64,000 nt of DNA from Brugia malayi (Eukaryota; Nematoda; Chromadorea; Rhabditida; Onchocercidae), in NCBI RefSeq assembly GCF_000002995.4, contig NW_025062476.1, forward strand, positions 496,001 through 560,000, read 5' to 3'. The notes below the pieces were generated by a model. It was given only the letters and a program-made list of their open reading frames with translations, did not search any database and was not told the DNA's origin. A program made the translations under genes and the position numbers. Below, piece by piece: positions 13,901 through 27,700 of this stretch (position 1 is the stretch's first letter; each line of letters begins with the position of its first letter).

Positions 13901-15430
13901 TATTTTTTTATGAAAGTTCAGATTTTGAAATGTGAGAAGTGCGCTTGCTTTCATTTCTGTCTCAATTGAGTCTATTTTTTTAAGAAGTGTCAAAGGAGTT
14001 CAATTTAATTGATTCATTTTATTCTAAGTGATGAAAGGAAGTTATATTTCCTTTTTCTCTCTTATCTCTTGAATCATTTGTCCAGGTTATTAAATATTTC
14101 AAAGTTTGTGTCATGTCATACTTGCATTGATCACTCACTCATTCTGCTGCACTCTCCGAATTATCACAATTTAAATGCATTGAAATGAAATGTTATTAAA
14201 AGCAATCTCGTTAATCTGTCATATACAAATAATCCTAGCTAATAGTACCTGATTTGAATTAAGCATACATAAATTATATTCTCTCTATTTGTTAGTTTCT
14301 AAAAGATTAAGCATATATTTCTATTATCTTTTTACGTCAAAAAAAAAAAAAAAAATTTATGTTTCAAACTGTTTACAGTTGAATACTATGAATTTGATAT
14401 TATGAAAGGATAGAATCTGTCATCATGAGATGACACATTATACTAATAATTGTTCACTTTCCATACCTGTTCACAAAAGTTCCACTGAAAATCAGCTTAG
14501 TGGTAAATATTGATGAGAAAATTACTGAGTTAATCCTCTACCTGTTCATAAAATTTTGCCATTCTTGAAAATTTTTAAGTTCTGTCAAGTTTCCAAAATA
14601 TCATTAACAAATTAAAAGTGAAAATTATTGGATGAATATTGTAAGTTTTTGAAGATAAATAAATAATTCTTTTTTTTTTTTTTGTTGTTCACTGTGTATA
14701 CATAAATACTTTCGGATTTAATTGCACCATTTTCGAACTGAAAAGCACACATTCATTTTTTTTTTCTTTTTGTAAATTGAATGATTAATTTATTATTTGT
14801 TACTTTATTATCTCTATTATTCTCGACGAAACTTTCTTTCATTTCTATGAAATCACATAATCATAAGTCCATCTGAACGCTATTAACCTTCTGAATGAAC
14901 AAAATGTTAATAATATCAATGAATCATAATATCGATTGAAGTGCTAATTTGTTTTCGTTCTATATTTCAATACTTTATTTACAGTTCACATTCCACAGGA
15001 ACACAATAATTTGTTTCTCTTCCTTTACTACAACAGTTGAAATGAGGTTGACAATCATTGAAAAAAGAATCTATAAATTTAGTTAACTAAATATTTAATT
15101 ACTTTAGCTCATATTTAGTTCTCAACGGTTTATCCCTCTTACTTTTGTTTACATAGCAACCCATTTGCAATCAGTGTCACTTCTCTTTGTTCTCAGTCTA
15201 TTGTCCTCAACCAATAAGTTCATTTGAACTTCGAGAGATTTAACCTTTCTGTCTCTTTCGTATATTCTTGCAGATCATTCGTTTTTCCACTTATTTTCAT
15301 AACAATTATACATTTTCAACACCTTTTCCACAATTATTGCAATTATAAACCGAGCAGATTCAGTCATTTTAAGCCTACCCACCCATCTTTATGGCTATGG
15401 CTTTACTAGGATTGTTGATGAAACTAAAAT

Positions 15431-15454
15431 AATTAATTAATTAATTAATTAATT
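15431..15454. repeat. (AATT)n microsatellite
   Basis: Six consecutive AATT units, a perfect tetranucleotide repeat. Confidence 0.9.
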
Positions 15455-17511
15455 GATGGTATTAAGAGATAAGTAATGTTATTATCAAAAATAAAAATTA
15501 TAAATGGAAAATGTCCTTTGAAGATTGCAAATGGATGGTGGAACGAAACATTTGTATGGTCAAATTAACTTCATTGCTTGCTCCTTTTTCAATTTAATTT
15601 AATTAAACTTAATTAAGTTGAGAGCATCAATCGAGGAATGTTCTGCGACAAATGATCAAATGAGTGTTTACTCACAATATCATCGAATTGTTATGAGTTC
15701 TAATTAAAATTTAACTTTGCTAATTTCAAATTATTGTTTATTGTTCAAAATCGAAATCTGCTACCACCTGAACAGTTATTGTCTATAAATTAAGTGTGTA
15801 AATTGATCGGATAATTCAGTTGTAATAATGGAACATTTTCTTTTCCAATATTTACCAATGACATTAGGACTTTATCAAATTGCTATCGATTAGTTAAAAG
15901 CTTTAATGAAATTTTGATCTATATAATTCTGTTCAGAATCAGACTAAAATAAATTATGTTACATTTCTTTTTTAATTAATCTAATCTCAGATTAATTTAT
16001 CATTCTTGACGCTAGAATTTACAATAATGCTAATAGTAGCAAATGATATCAGTAACTGTTATGATATCTTAGAAATTTGTTTATGCCAGCAACTATAGTC
16101 ACATCTATTCAATGAAACTGATTAATATTATTATATGATAATACAATTAATTGTTTACTCATAAGTTGCTTCTTGATCGTAATTATTAATATTATTATAT
16201 AGAAATTAAAAAAAATGAATTTCTTTTAAAAAGTTTCGCACGATATAAGTATAATTTAATTTTTTTTTTTTAGGTAGAACTAAATTACATCAATTTTATG
16301 TTAGAGTAACCTATCATAAATTAAAGGGACACTTTCATATTATCGAGAATGTAACTATGAAATGAGTATACGGTGCACTCAACTTAAATAACTACATACA
16401 TATTGCAACTGATGTATTTACATTTCAAAAGTTAACAAATACTGTTGTATGTCATCATACAGACAAATGTCGTCGCCTTACTCTTTTATTGTTTTACCTT
16501 TTCGAATTGATCATAGTTCGATATTTAGCAGACGAATATTTGAATGTTAACTTAGTGCAATGTAAAATTCACTAATTTCATTTTTGTCTTATTGATTAGT
16601 AAATTTAAAATATTTATTTTTTTTTTTAATCAAAAAGGAACATTTTGATAAAATAATACAATTGGCTGATTTCTTAATCCAATTTTTATTACATGTTTAT
16701 AACTTTCAGCAATTTTTCAAATTGTCATATTGATAAATTAGTGCAATAAGAGTTATATGTTTAAGATGATCTTTTTTTTTCCTTCATTAAAGTAGAGCAT
16801 TATAAATTTTTGTTATGCAATTTTCTATTTCATACTGATGAGAGATGCTTTTATTCGATGAGCAAAATATTCCTCATAAACAGCTCTATTTTTGAATTTA
16901 AAAAAAAAAAAAAAAAACTTTTTTTGCAACCACTTCATTTTATAAATTTCTTTTGAAAATATAAAAAATAATAATATGAAAGAGTAGTAATGAATAAAGG
17001 ATTAACTCTATTATTCAGTTTGATTCCTCCAACAACGCTCGATTGTACGATCGCTTTGACACAAAATAAGTGCAATAGTGATGTAATAATAATGAAAATT
17101 GTATAAATGAATACAATCTAATCGGAAAGTGAAAAAGTGTTAATAATTTCCTTTCGCTGCTGATAACAGCACTCTCAGTCATCTCGTACACATGTCACTC
17201 CATCAAATATAGTATTCCTAATCGTTAGCAAGTTGAATTTAAAAAAAAAAAAACTTTTTTCAATCGTTTTATTTTAGAAATTTCTTTTCACAATGTAAAC
17301 TTCATTGACTGACAGATGTTGTTTTAATAATAAAATAACAATAATAATAATATACTACTAATAATAATAACTTTCCCTACTTACCTCACATCATTATTGA
17401 AAATGTAATTGTAAGTAATTAGTGAATTCCTAAATTGATTTCTTAACTTTTTGCAACTATTTTAGGATAATATTGCATCGATAATACAAAACTATTTGGC
17501 AGATTATACAA

Positions 17512-20036
17512 ATGGCAACGTCAATAACAATTGGTCATCCGTCATTTTCGGCATTCAAACCATACCTACGACTTGCTAATCAAACTATCGATAATACGAC
17601 AAGGTCATTGTTATTTCAATCGCCATTATTATTATTATTATTACCCCTTTCGCTTTTATTGTTATTATCAATCATAATCATAATAATTATCACCATTTAT
17701 CTCTTCTATTATCAAAGGAATGCACCGTTCATTAAATATCCAATTCGTTCTAAAATTCACTGCTTAACAAAGATTATTGTTAATATTATATCATCATTAG
17801 TTGCCTATATGACTATTAAGAGTAGTTTTTTTTTTTTTTTGAAATTTTGAATTGATCAGATATCATTTCTCTCTAATGACAAAAACAGACAATTATAACA
17901 TTGTTCGAAGAAGTTTTGCAGTGATTAACGTTTCTTGATATGTATCATAAATAGTTAATTTATGTGCTAATGACCACCTGTCTCATCTAACGCAACATAT
18001 GTCTGTCGCATCTCTTTAATTTACCAAATGAAAATGACATCAATCATATTATATCATTTGGATCACTTATTCGTGTTTTAAATTGCATGCAAAGGAAAAG
18101 GTCTTAAGGGAATATGAAAATTGAATAGTCGCAATAACAGATGACATTTAGGGGAAAAAAAAAAAAGATGAAGGAATGAAATATATGTGATTTTGTTTAA
18201 AAAATTTTGCCTTTTCGATCATAGCATTAAAATATTACATTTTGTTATGCTTCTATAATTGAAAAGAAAAAAAAAAAAAAAAAAAAAAAACTAAATTTTA
18301 AAATATATTATTGAGAAAAATTAGCAATTGAAATTCTATTGATTCGTTCCATTTATTTCATAGTTAATAGTTATCGAAATGCATTTGGGGAATAACAATA
18401 ATTTCATATTTCTCTTTATTTGCTATTTCAATTTGTCATCACAAGTTTAATAAATCATTATCATTTGCTTTAAACTCTAGTAATTTCCCTCTTTTTTTTG
18501 TTTTTCTTTATAAGATTAGATGAAAATTTTAGTTATAGCAATGATGCTACTACATACATCACAGCAAATCTCGACAAATCATTGGCATCTGTTAATGTAA
18601 CTTCAACGACAAGGCGACGACAACGGACAACTTTTACATCTGTGCAAGCAGATACATTGGAAAAGGTTAATTACATTTTCCTGTTAGCAGTAGTTAATCT
18701 GCTAAGAAAAAAAATACCTGTAATTCTTGAATGCTAGCAATATACACACAAAAAATCACTTCGGGCACACATACATTTGAATCTAAATTATTATACAATT
18801 AAGCAAGCTAATGACTATATGCTAATTATGCGTACATATTTATGTTTAATCCTCATTATTATGCTTATTGGTTATTAGAATGATACGAACAAAAATCAAC
18901 ATTTGCTGTCCAGATGTCATTTTAAAATATAAAAAGCTTCCAAAATTAAAACAAAAAAAAAAAGAATTTGGGAACGATTGACAATTACTCTCAAAATATA
19001 TATTTGAGGCATATGGAATTTCTACACAATGTTAACTTATTACTTTTGTCTTTCTCATCAATGTAATGTTACAGGTTAAGAAATGCAAAAACTATCATTT
19101 CTGATGTATAAAAAAAAGAAAAAAAAAAAAAAAAGAAAATGAATTTCTCACTGCAAATAATTTTTTCATATGAAAAATGAGTTGTATCATTATAATAAAT
19201 TATTACGAATAAATTCATTATAACGATCATAAAATACATCAATAAAGCTAACGATCAAAAGAATTAATTTGAAGTTAAAAGAATTTTCATATACTAAAAG
19301 TAATTGGTTTAACTTTGAAAAAAGCAAACAAGAAGTTTGAAAACATTTGTGAAGATATGTTTATAAATTTGTTGAAAAAAATTACAGAATTTCAATTTCT
19401 TTCACTCATTTTAATACTTCTACAGGAATACCTCACAGATCAGTACATGCCACGAAGTAGACGATTGTTGATTGCTCGATCATTAGGTTTAAATGAGAGT
19501 CAGGTGAAAACATGGTTTCAGAATCGTCGAGCCAAAGATAAACGCAATGATAAAAATGCCACTTTGCTCAGGTCTATCTATCTATCGCTTTTTCTCTTTA
19601 TCGGCGGCTTTCCTTTTTTTTTTTTTTTATTGTCGTCAATTTGTGACTAACATTCATCCTATGCTACCTTATAAATTGATTAATTAATTCAAACATATTA
19701 GCTGAGTAATTGAAATTGAATATGAAATCAACATATTTATCACTATTACACTCATTGTTTCACTAAAAGATCCGTCAATAAAAATATAAGCACTCGATAA
19801 GAACAAGAAGATAAAACAATAGCAGAACACTCAACTTATGCTACTTTGTGAATTGGTTAATTAATCAATTGATAGCATATTCCCATGGGTAAATAATTTG
19901 TTGTTTCAGGCATACCACCAGTTCAAATGCATCTTCACCACCAGATTCATCACCTGAAGTCAATGAAAACAACTCTGCACTAATCCAGCATTTATGTTCC
20001 AAAACATTCAACCAGATGCAGTTAACACTTCGATAA
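17512..20036 (+). CDS. Homeodomain transcription factor, divergent
   Basis: Predicted exons 17512-17603, 18515-18665, 19426-19571 and 19910-20036 are in phase (171 residues, TAA at 20034-20036). The homeodomain is split by one intron. It begins RRRQRTTFTSVQADTLEK, continues EYLTDQYMPRSRRLLIARSL, and ends with helix 3 ESQVKTWFQNRRAKDKR. The hallmark W48, F49, N51 and R53 are present and residue 50 is Gln. It looks like ANTP/NK-type or Q50 Prd-like, but I cannot assign an orthologue. The tail is Ser/Pro/Asn-rich and short. The first exon, from ATG 17512 to a weak AAG/gtcatt donor, is the least certain part; the two homeodomain exons are solid. The introns are long (911 and 760 bp), in keeping with a developmental regulator. 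Confidence 0.8.
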
Positions 20037-21124
20037 CTTACCCAATCTTTTCTTACTGTTAATAATACATCATTGTTTCCTCTCATTCTACACTGTATCC
20101 TATTTACATCTGATCTCATTAACTATTTCCTATTGCATGTATTGCTTTCTTCTTTACCGTTGCTGATGCTTACTTCATATTTCCATTTTGCTCTTTTGTT
20201 TTCAATTGCAAATCGAAAAATGGAAATGTGAATGAGCTGAAACAACTCTATCTGGGGATTAGTATATATATATACACGCAAAAAAAAAAAAAAAAAAAAA
20301 TATAGGCTATTTTGTTCATTACTAGAAATTCATATTTTTATTTTTGAAAACAAATATGTATGAAATCTTCCCTTTGAATTCATATATATGTATTTTCCTA
20401 ATTTTTTGATTTGTATCTATACATTTTTGTTTTTGTCTTCAAGAAGCTTTTCATTTTTACTGTTCCATATTTATAAGTCCATCAAATATGGGTAAAAAAT
20501 GTGAAACTGAGCAATGTTAAGTCTTTCATGAAAACAATATGGATTTCTTCTATACTGATAGGAAAATTCATGAGAAAAAGAATGACAAAAATTGCAAACA
20601 GTTCTTGAAGGCAAACATTAAAAAACGGGTGTGTAGAGAAAGCGCTATTATCTGAGCAATTAAAAATTACCATTAATTTTCATCTACTTAAAATTAGCAA
20701 CTGACAAAGATAAATAAGCGTGCGGAAAGACAGAAATTGAAATTTGACGGACTGCATTACTTCATGTACGCAGTCTATGTGGAAACCTCAGAGGAAATAG
20801 AGTTGAACTAGAACAGTGAGAGATTAGATAAAAAACATAATCACGGTAAGGTATTTCTGATTTAATATGCAAGCTATATCTATGTAGAATTCATAGTTTG
20901 TGTCTTCGACAAGATGATGAAAGCTTACAAGAACAGAACTTTATCTAAGTGATTAATATTTGCCTTTGATAAAAGTTCAATAACAGCTTGAAAGAAACTT
21001 TTTAGGAATTAAGAAACAGGATTAGCATACAAGCAGCTCACATTATCTAAAACGAGTTCATAGAAGTCTAAAATATGTACTACAAAAGAGGTTACAAATA
21101 ATTCAAAATATGATAAAATTACAC
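20037..21124. other. Intergenic stretch between convergent genes
   Basis: About 1.1 kb between the homeobox stop and the PEX13 stop. It has an A run at about 20281-20300 and short AT repeats. Nothing coding was recognised on either strand. Confidence 0.5.
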
Positions 21125-22760
21125 TCAGTCATACAAATTATTTTCAAAAGCGTGTGCATCATCAAATAATTGAACGGCATCCTGTCCAGTAAAAGCAGAT
21201 GATTCAGCGACTCGTCTTGTCAATCGAATTTTTTTAATTGGAACTAATCCCACTTTTTTACCACCCGTTGAGCTGAAAGTAAGATACATGCGAAGCATTG
21301 AATAAATATTTGCAGATGAAATTGAACTTATAATATTATATTGAAAGATTATATAAAATTCAATCCTTAAATTATCGATCTTCGTTAAATGATAGCCCAT
21401 GTAAATGAAGAAGTTGATGAACAACATGATTAATTGGAAATGAGAAATTTCTCGAAAACAAGTCACCATGCCAAAATATAGCCAAGTTTTCGCGGTTGAT
21501 ATTCTCTAGGTGCAACACGCAAAATATCGCCACGTTTAAACGATATATTATCGTTTTCTTCAGCATAATGATCTTCTGTTGCCTAAAAATTAATTGTCAT
21601 CATTGTTAAATGCCACCATATAGTATTTCAACCGATGCCAAAATAGTTTACCAATGCTTCGTAATAACCATCGTTTCCCGTTGTCCATTTCATTGATTCA
21701 TCCACCATTCCTCCAAGTGATTGATACATTAAATAAGGCACGCCTATTGCCATTAACCAAAACATCAATGAAGGTAACCAACGAAATGGATTAGAAGGAA
21801 CCAACTGCGATGTAATTTCCTGTGTTGTGAGTGCATCTGAATTACCCTTAGTGTAAGCTTTCATGACAAACAATGTTCTGTAGAAAAGTCACAATGAATT
21901 GAAATGCTTGAAAATAACACTGTGATCTATTTTACTACTACACAACAAATTTCTTTCATTTTGGAAAAGTTTGTCCTTTTCTTTTCATCATTTTCTCTTT
22001 ACAGAAAAAAGTTTGTCTTTTTTCATTGAAAATCATAGGAAAGCAATATACTGATTCATTGTAATCATACCTGAATCTTTTCGAACTCCCATCCATGCTT
22101 CTTCCATCCCAGCGTCGCCACTAACTTTTAACCTTAAACATTTCAGCAAAAGTTGCCATATATATCGCAACCATTTCAGTAATGCTGTTGAAGCCAGCAA
22201 ACAATGTATCTAGAATTATCAAATAAATATTGCATTGCTTCACTGCTGTAATATTAATCACATCTGCTACTTGAAGAGAAAACAAATAAAAGAAGACTTA
22301 TTATTAGGGGACTTACTATTGAGTTTCTAACAAGAAAAATCTTTCTGAGTGTCAGTTTCTCGAACAGGACAAGCTATTAGGTCTGCCAAAATTCGTTCAA
22401 ACTTATGAAATTCTTTAAAAAAAACTTTTAAGTACCTGTGTTTTCAGCCTTCCAAATTCATCCAATGCACCAAATACAGCTTGAAAGGAATTAAAAACTG
22501 CATGATGGGTAGCATTAAGCATATCAGCAATAGAATTTACAGCAGCCAAAACTGCTTCGATACTACTGAAGGCGCCTAGAAAAAAATGTTGATAATTCTT
22601 TTATATCCTGATGTCTCTTATATAGTTTACAGCATGTCATTTAATTAAGAGATTATTTGATTAATGATACTAGTAATAATAATAGGTGAGACCTCTCGTT
22701 GATTCACCGAAAAGTTGAGCGATTTTCCCATCTACAGTGTAGTTTTTTGCATTTGTGCAA
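21125..22760 (-). CDS. PEX13: Peroxisomal membrane import protein PEX13 (5' exons not located)
   Basis: PEX13 is part of the peroxisomal docking complex for matrix-protein import. Exons in transcription order: 22693-22760, 22436-22575, 22071-22209, 21652-21857 (or to 21877), 21467-21582, 21125-21272. Signature segments in order: GKIAQLFGESTR; GAFSSIEAVLAAVNSIADML; HHAVFNSFQAVFGALDEFGR; the membrane segment LRYIWQLLLKCLRL; and a second hydrophobic segment PSLMFWLMAIGVPYLMYQSL. An SH3 domain follows with NDNISFKRGDIL and VGLVPIKKIRL. Each has a counterpart in human PEX13. The joint after 22071 leaves one base. The strong acceptor before 21877 gives the wrong phase, whereas a weaker AG at 21858-21859 restores frame. 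The Gly/Tyr-rich N-terminus usual in the family was not found within 22761-23500. Confidence 0.85.
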
Positions 22761-24782
22761 CTGAAAGCCAACAAATCTTTAACATTAAACAGTGCAAAAA
22801 CTATAAATCATATGTTAAACGTTATTTTTTCAATGTTCTAACAATTATCTCGTACTTCAACTTTCATTCTTTCCTTATCTTTGGGACAAACTTCTCGAGA
22901 ATCGTTATCATAGTTAAGGATTACAGACCCCATCAAGAGAACATCGCAGTATCATCCCTTCTCGTGATTTGTACGAGAAGAGAGTTTCTGTAATTAAATA
23001 ACCACTGAGTGAAAACTAACAAAGTACAGCGCGTATGTACTGGAGTTGGACTTTGAACTTGTCGTATAGGAAAGGACGAATGGTCAAATGTGTGTGGACA
23101 TGTGCAAGATGTCATCGGAGAAGTAGTAGGCCTATTTGGCCATGAACATCGATAGTTCATCCCAAGAACTCTTCCTGAACGACAACAGAACCGGTAATTA
23201 CATGGCACAAATGAGCGCAAAATGCCCAATTATTCCATCATCATTATCTGACTCTCTCCGCGACAACAAGCACCGCCTTGTCATTTATGGGCGCAAAGGA
23301 GCTAACTTATCACGGCTAACACTGCTATCACAGTTCAAAGATATTAGAAAGACTGGGACAGTAAAGTAAATGACAGTAGACGCTTTCACGCGTAACAATT
23401 TGAGTACTTACGTATACACACACGGATACACGCATGACTGATGGCTTGATTTGGTGACTTTGTATTTTGATACTTTACTACCGAACGGATGTGATTGGGT
23501 AATTGGTAAGTTCTGAAGGTATTAATTATTTTATATTTGTAGTCGTTTGAATTACTCATGACAATAGAGGGAAAGATTACATTGGCATTGATTACCTGAG
23601 AGAGATTACCTGAGGGATATCTAGTTACAAGTGCAAGTACCTCAGAAATGTCTAATTAAAATGTTAAATAGCATTGACTTTTTGTTTGCTTCTTATTCTA
23701 CCATTTATCAATGAATCAATAACAAATAAGTCTAAAAATGATTTGAAATAAAATAGTTCAAAACAGATCAAAAATAATTGTTTCCGGAACATTTAGATAA
23801 GAATAAAAGAAATTGCTATTATCCTTCCTTTAAATTTATCGTCACTCCCCAGATCAACATTTCAATTTTAATGAACTTTCTTGAATGATATCAAAAAGCA
23901 AATAAATTGTTGTGACCTACATAGCGTTAAAGCCATTGATGTGTTATTTCTCAAATACAATAAAGAACGCCCATTTCAGAGGACATTTCCGCCAAATATT
24001 TGCACAATTTAGCTATCATAACAATATATAGCCCTTATGATGGCAGCAGAATGAATCTTACATTTCAAATGAAATTATCAAGCAAGCTTACTGTTCATGT
24101 CAACAATACGTCAATTAACAATGTAATAATCAGAATAAGCAGGTTGTAATTGAGTAGATTAATTAATTGAATCGATAATCCGAATGTAATAGTTTTCAAG
24201 AGCCACAATTACTATATTCATGGAAACTGGAAATGTTTAGATTAAAGGGATTGTGATTATTTATTGACATCCATTATCAATGGAGCAGTATGGATGATTA
24301 TTGTGCATTATTTACATGACACACCCATGCATATGTATGTTTTGCCTCATTCATTCATAAAAATGATTTTACTATTTTCGTCACTTTACTATCATTTTTC
24401 AGGTGTAATTAAAAAAGGTAATGTCCAATGCCAGCTGATGTCCCTTCATTCTTCCTCACCATTCTTCAATTGTCATTGTCGCATGCTCACATCCCACTTC
24501 TTACAGGTCATTTCTATCATTCGGTAGAATAAAACTTCAATCACTACTAGCCATAGGTAGCAAAAGAAATCATTTTGATAACCTAAGCATCTTCTCTCAT
24601 CCAATAATAAACAATTAATTTAGAAAGGATCCACAAAAACACGAACTGTTTTGTGTAGCAATACTGCGTTTCAAGATTTGATCTAAGAATGTGTCATAAG
24701 TGAGAGAAGGATACTTCTTCTTGAGAAGACTGTTTCAGTTGAACAGTTTTATAGCCCAATTTTTTTTTTTTTTTCCTTTAAC
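22761..24782. other. Unresolved region between PEX13 and the fibrinogen-domain gene
   Basis: This stretch should contain the first exons of PEX13 on the minus strand and possibly the signal-peptide exon of the following gene on the plus strand. I could not support either. 22900-23440 is visibly less AT-rich than its surroundings; the remainder is ordinary AT-rich spacer. Confidence 0.4.
23142..23369 (+). CDS. Possible 75-codon open frame of unknown function
   Basis: An ATG-initiated frame of 75 codons ends in TAA at 23367-23369. It lies in a local patch of higher GC and uses C-ending codons more than neighbouring introns do. Its translation is hydrophilic (starts MNIDSSSQELFLND, with no membrane segment or recognisable motif). 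It overlaps a minus-strand open frame of similar length (22933-23229), so at most one is likely real. It could equally be a 5' exon, a degraded element or chance. Confidence 0.2.
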   Translation: MNIDSSSQELFLNDNRTGNYMAQMSAKCPIIPSSLSDSLRDNKHRLVIYGRKGANLSRLTLLSQFKDIRKTGTVK

Positions 24783-27700
24783 ATGACAAGATTTACAGAA
24801 TATCCTGGACATATTGGTGGTCGATGTGTGGCCAGCTTTGATTGCGATCCTAGTGGTCCACTAGTTTGTATAACATTGACAGCAGTAAGGGACTGCTTCG
24901 CTGATTGTCCAAATGCAGCTGATGAAGGTCCTACTCAAATATTTATGACCTTCAAAGCAAAGAATAATGGAATTACTATCAGATGTTATTTTTGCAGAAT
25001 GTCCAGTGAATAAAGTGTTATGTGATTCAAAAGTAAGCAATGGATGCGGAAAATGTGTCAAAATGGAGGAACGTGATATGCTTTGCAGCGACCGTCGATG
25101 TTTATTCTTTTATACTAATTTCTGTTGACCTCATTTTCACCTTTTCAGTTTTTTTTTTTTTAAATACATTATTCTTCAGTTTCCTTTTTGAAATTTTTCA
25201 TTTTGCAGGGCGAAATATATGCACGGAGACTGACCACTTTAAATGCTTGTCCACAGACAATTGTATCTTACCTCAATGGATTGGGGATGGTGTTGATGAT
25301 TGCGCTGATGGTTCAGATGAAGGTAGCAAATGTTACAGTGATGTTCAGAGTAATTGTGCTATGAAAGAAAAATCCAACTTTCAAAATTTACGCTGTATAA
25401 GTCTCCAATTACTACATTTGAAAACTTTAAGGTTTTGCTTCGTGGACTTGGAAATGAGCTTTGACTTAATTCATTTTACATTTATGTGAATGAGGCACGC
25501 AAAACTTATATTCAACTTTCTCGTCTATCTCTTAATACTCTTCATTCATAGTTTGATGAACTGCTATGCTTCATTATAGATAAAATAAGTTCCATTTTCA
25601 TCTGTGATAAATTTAAGCATATAATTTTGAATAATACGCTTATTTTAGACCTTTGTGCTCTTGCATTACCAGGTTGCAATCAGACCGGAACAAGTCCAAC
25701 TACAGCATCTCCGTTTGATGTGGGTGCTCCTATTGAAAGTAATAACTAACAATTTTAAGTCATCTTTCTACCTCAAAATCATATTTTTATATGTCGCTGC
25801 ATTTTACATTGTAAACATACCTCCTCATTACTTAATGATAGTCAAGTAATTTTCTTCCATAATTTATTCAGGGCCAATAGAGGGATGTCTAGAAGACGAA
25901 TTTCAATGTATCATATCACATGAATGTATATCCATTGTCAATGTCCTAGATGGTATTGAACAATGTAACGATGGGAGTGATGAAAGTATGATTCCTAATT
26001 TCAGAGAAAATAATATGAATAAGTTAGATGTTGAAGTTCAAGACAATAAAACTCGAAATAAGTCTTTTTCGCAACGTATAGAAAGGAAAATTTTATTCTT
26101 TGTAGGAGCAGTTAAAAGTTGATAGTATGCTTTTATCATAAAAGCTTTACAAGATGTTATACCAAAGTTAGGTATCTAGAATGCTAAAACACTTTTATTT
26201 CTTCAACTTCGTTTTAATTTTTTTTTTCTGTTTTCTGTCTTCCTTAGTTCCATGTCATTTTTTGTGTATTAATAAGTAATCATTGCACAGGATATTGTAA
26301 AGAGATGGCTGGAAGTAACATGTGTCAGAGACCAAAGCAATGTTGTTTTAATCCGACTGCTGGCATTTTCGGATGTGATTGTCCACTGGGTTATTCGCGT
26401 ACTTCTTTTGGTCTTTGTATCCCTTTTTTAGGTTAGTTTATATATATACATCTTTGACATTAGACAGACTTCTTGAAGAGGACTTTCTTAAATTACTGCA
26501 TAGTACTTTAAATATCTTGGCATTTGGATGTTACTAAAGCATGATTGGATTTTATTTGCAAGCACCTTGCTTTCCCTTTGGCGGTTAATAAAATTTGCAG
26601 TTGTTAGCAGCAGTTGTTACCTGCATCATAATTAGTTAATAATTGCTGGTATAACCTAGCAATCAAAAATTAATGAATATGACAGGGACAGAAACTCGGG
26701 CAATCTCATCTCTGGTGATAGAGAAGAATTGTACTCATATAGTGTTTTGACAATAGTCTCAGTAGAGAGATACTATCGATAGCTTTGACGATGGTAAGAC
26801 TTATAAATGTAAAGAAATGGAGTTCGACATGTTTCAGCCCCAGTCTTCAGCAGCGATTGTGCCGATTTGCAGAGACGTTATCATTTTTTGGGATCAGGCT
26901 TGTTCAAACTCAATGACTGGAGTTGCTCTAAGCCTGAAATGTGTCCCTTTATTGCCCACTGTGAAATGGATTTATTTGGTGGTGGATGGACGGTAAGTTT
27001 ATAAACACATGAATAAGTGAGTGGAAAGCGAAAGATATCCTTACCCCAAACATTTTTTGCTCTTCGGAAATGTTACGGATAAAAGTGGAATTTGCCTTGT
27101 GCTCCCATTTTCAAATATCATTTGGTAATTGGTCACTGCCAGTAGTTGAAATAAATTTAATAGTTAGAATAGGCATGACAAAGCAAAAGGATGATAATAA
27201 GCTTCCAGTGCAGATTATTTGAAGATAAATTTTTAGATAATCATGCAACGTTTCAACACATCGCTTAGTTTTGACAAGGATATATTGGAATATGAAAATG
27301 GTTTCGAGTTAGATAATTCAAATTTTTGGATTGGTTGGTTCTCATTCGCTTATGTTCCAATAAAATTTTGGTGAAATTTAGTTTTTTCCTCAATTATGCA
27401 AACTAAATGTGTCTTCTTTCAAATCACAGTATTGTTTGTTAAAAGGCAATTCTCGCAACATATATTCGTTGCAATAAAAATTCCAACGAAGTCTATGTAT
27501 ACAATATCAAGTCCATAAAGCGATGAGTTAGGCAATTCTTCTTTCTTTGAATTATAATTTAATTTCGGAATCAGATACTAAGATAATTAATTGCATTATA
27601 TTTTTGAATATAGCATAATTCCGTGGACTTATCAGTTGCAGGATTGGAACGCATGCATCATTTGACTAGTCGCCCGCAGTGCCCGAATGAATTACTTTTA

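Larger units (their letters stand above)
8800..17511. other. Long gene-poor AT-rich region upstream of the homeobox gene
   Basis: About 8.7 kb in which I could not assemble any exon series. Open frames inside it (for example 12819-13211) are hydrophobic, Phe/Lys/Ile-rich translations of AT-rich DNA with no motif. It contains (AG)n at 9811-9827 and 10968-10988, (AATT)n at 15431-15454 and many A or T runs. It is the longest gap in an otherwise dense window and abuts a homeobox gene, so distal regulatory elements or unseen 5' exons are plausible. No tRNA, SL RNA or familiar microRNA was noticed, but this was a reading by eye. Confidence 0.5.
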
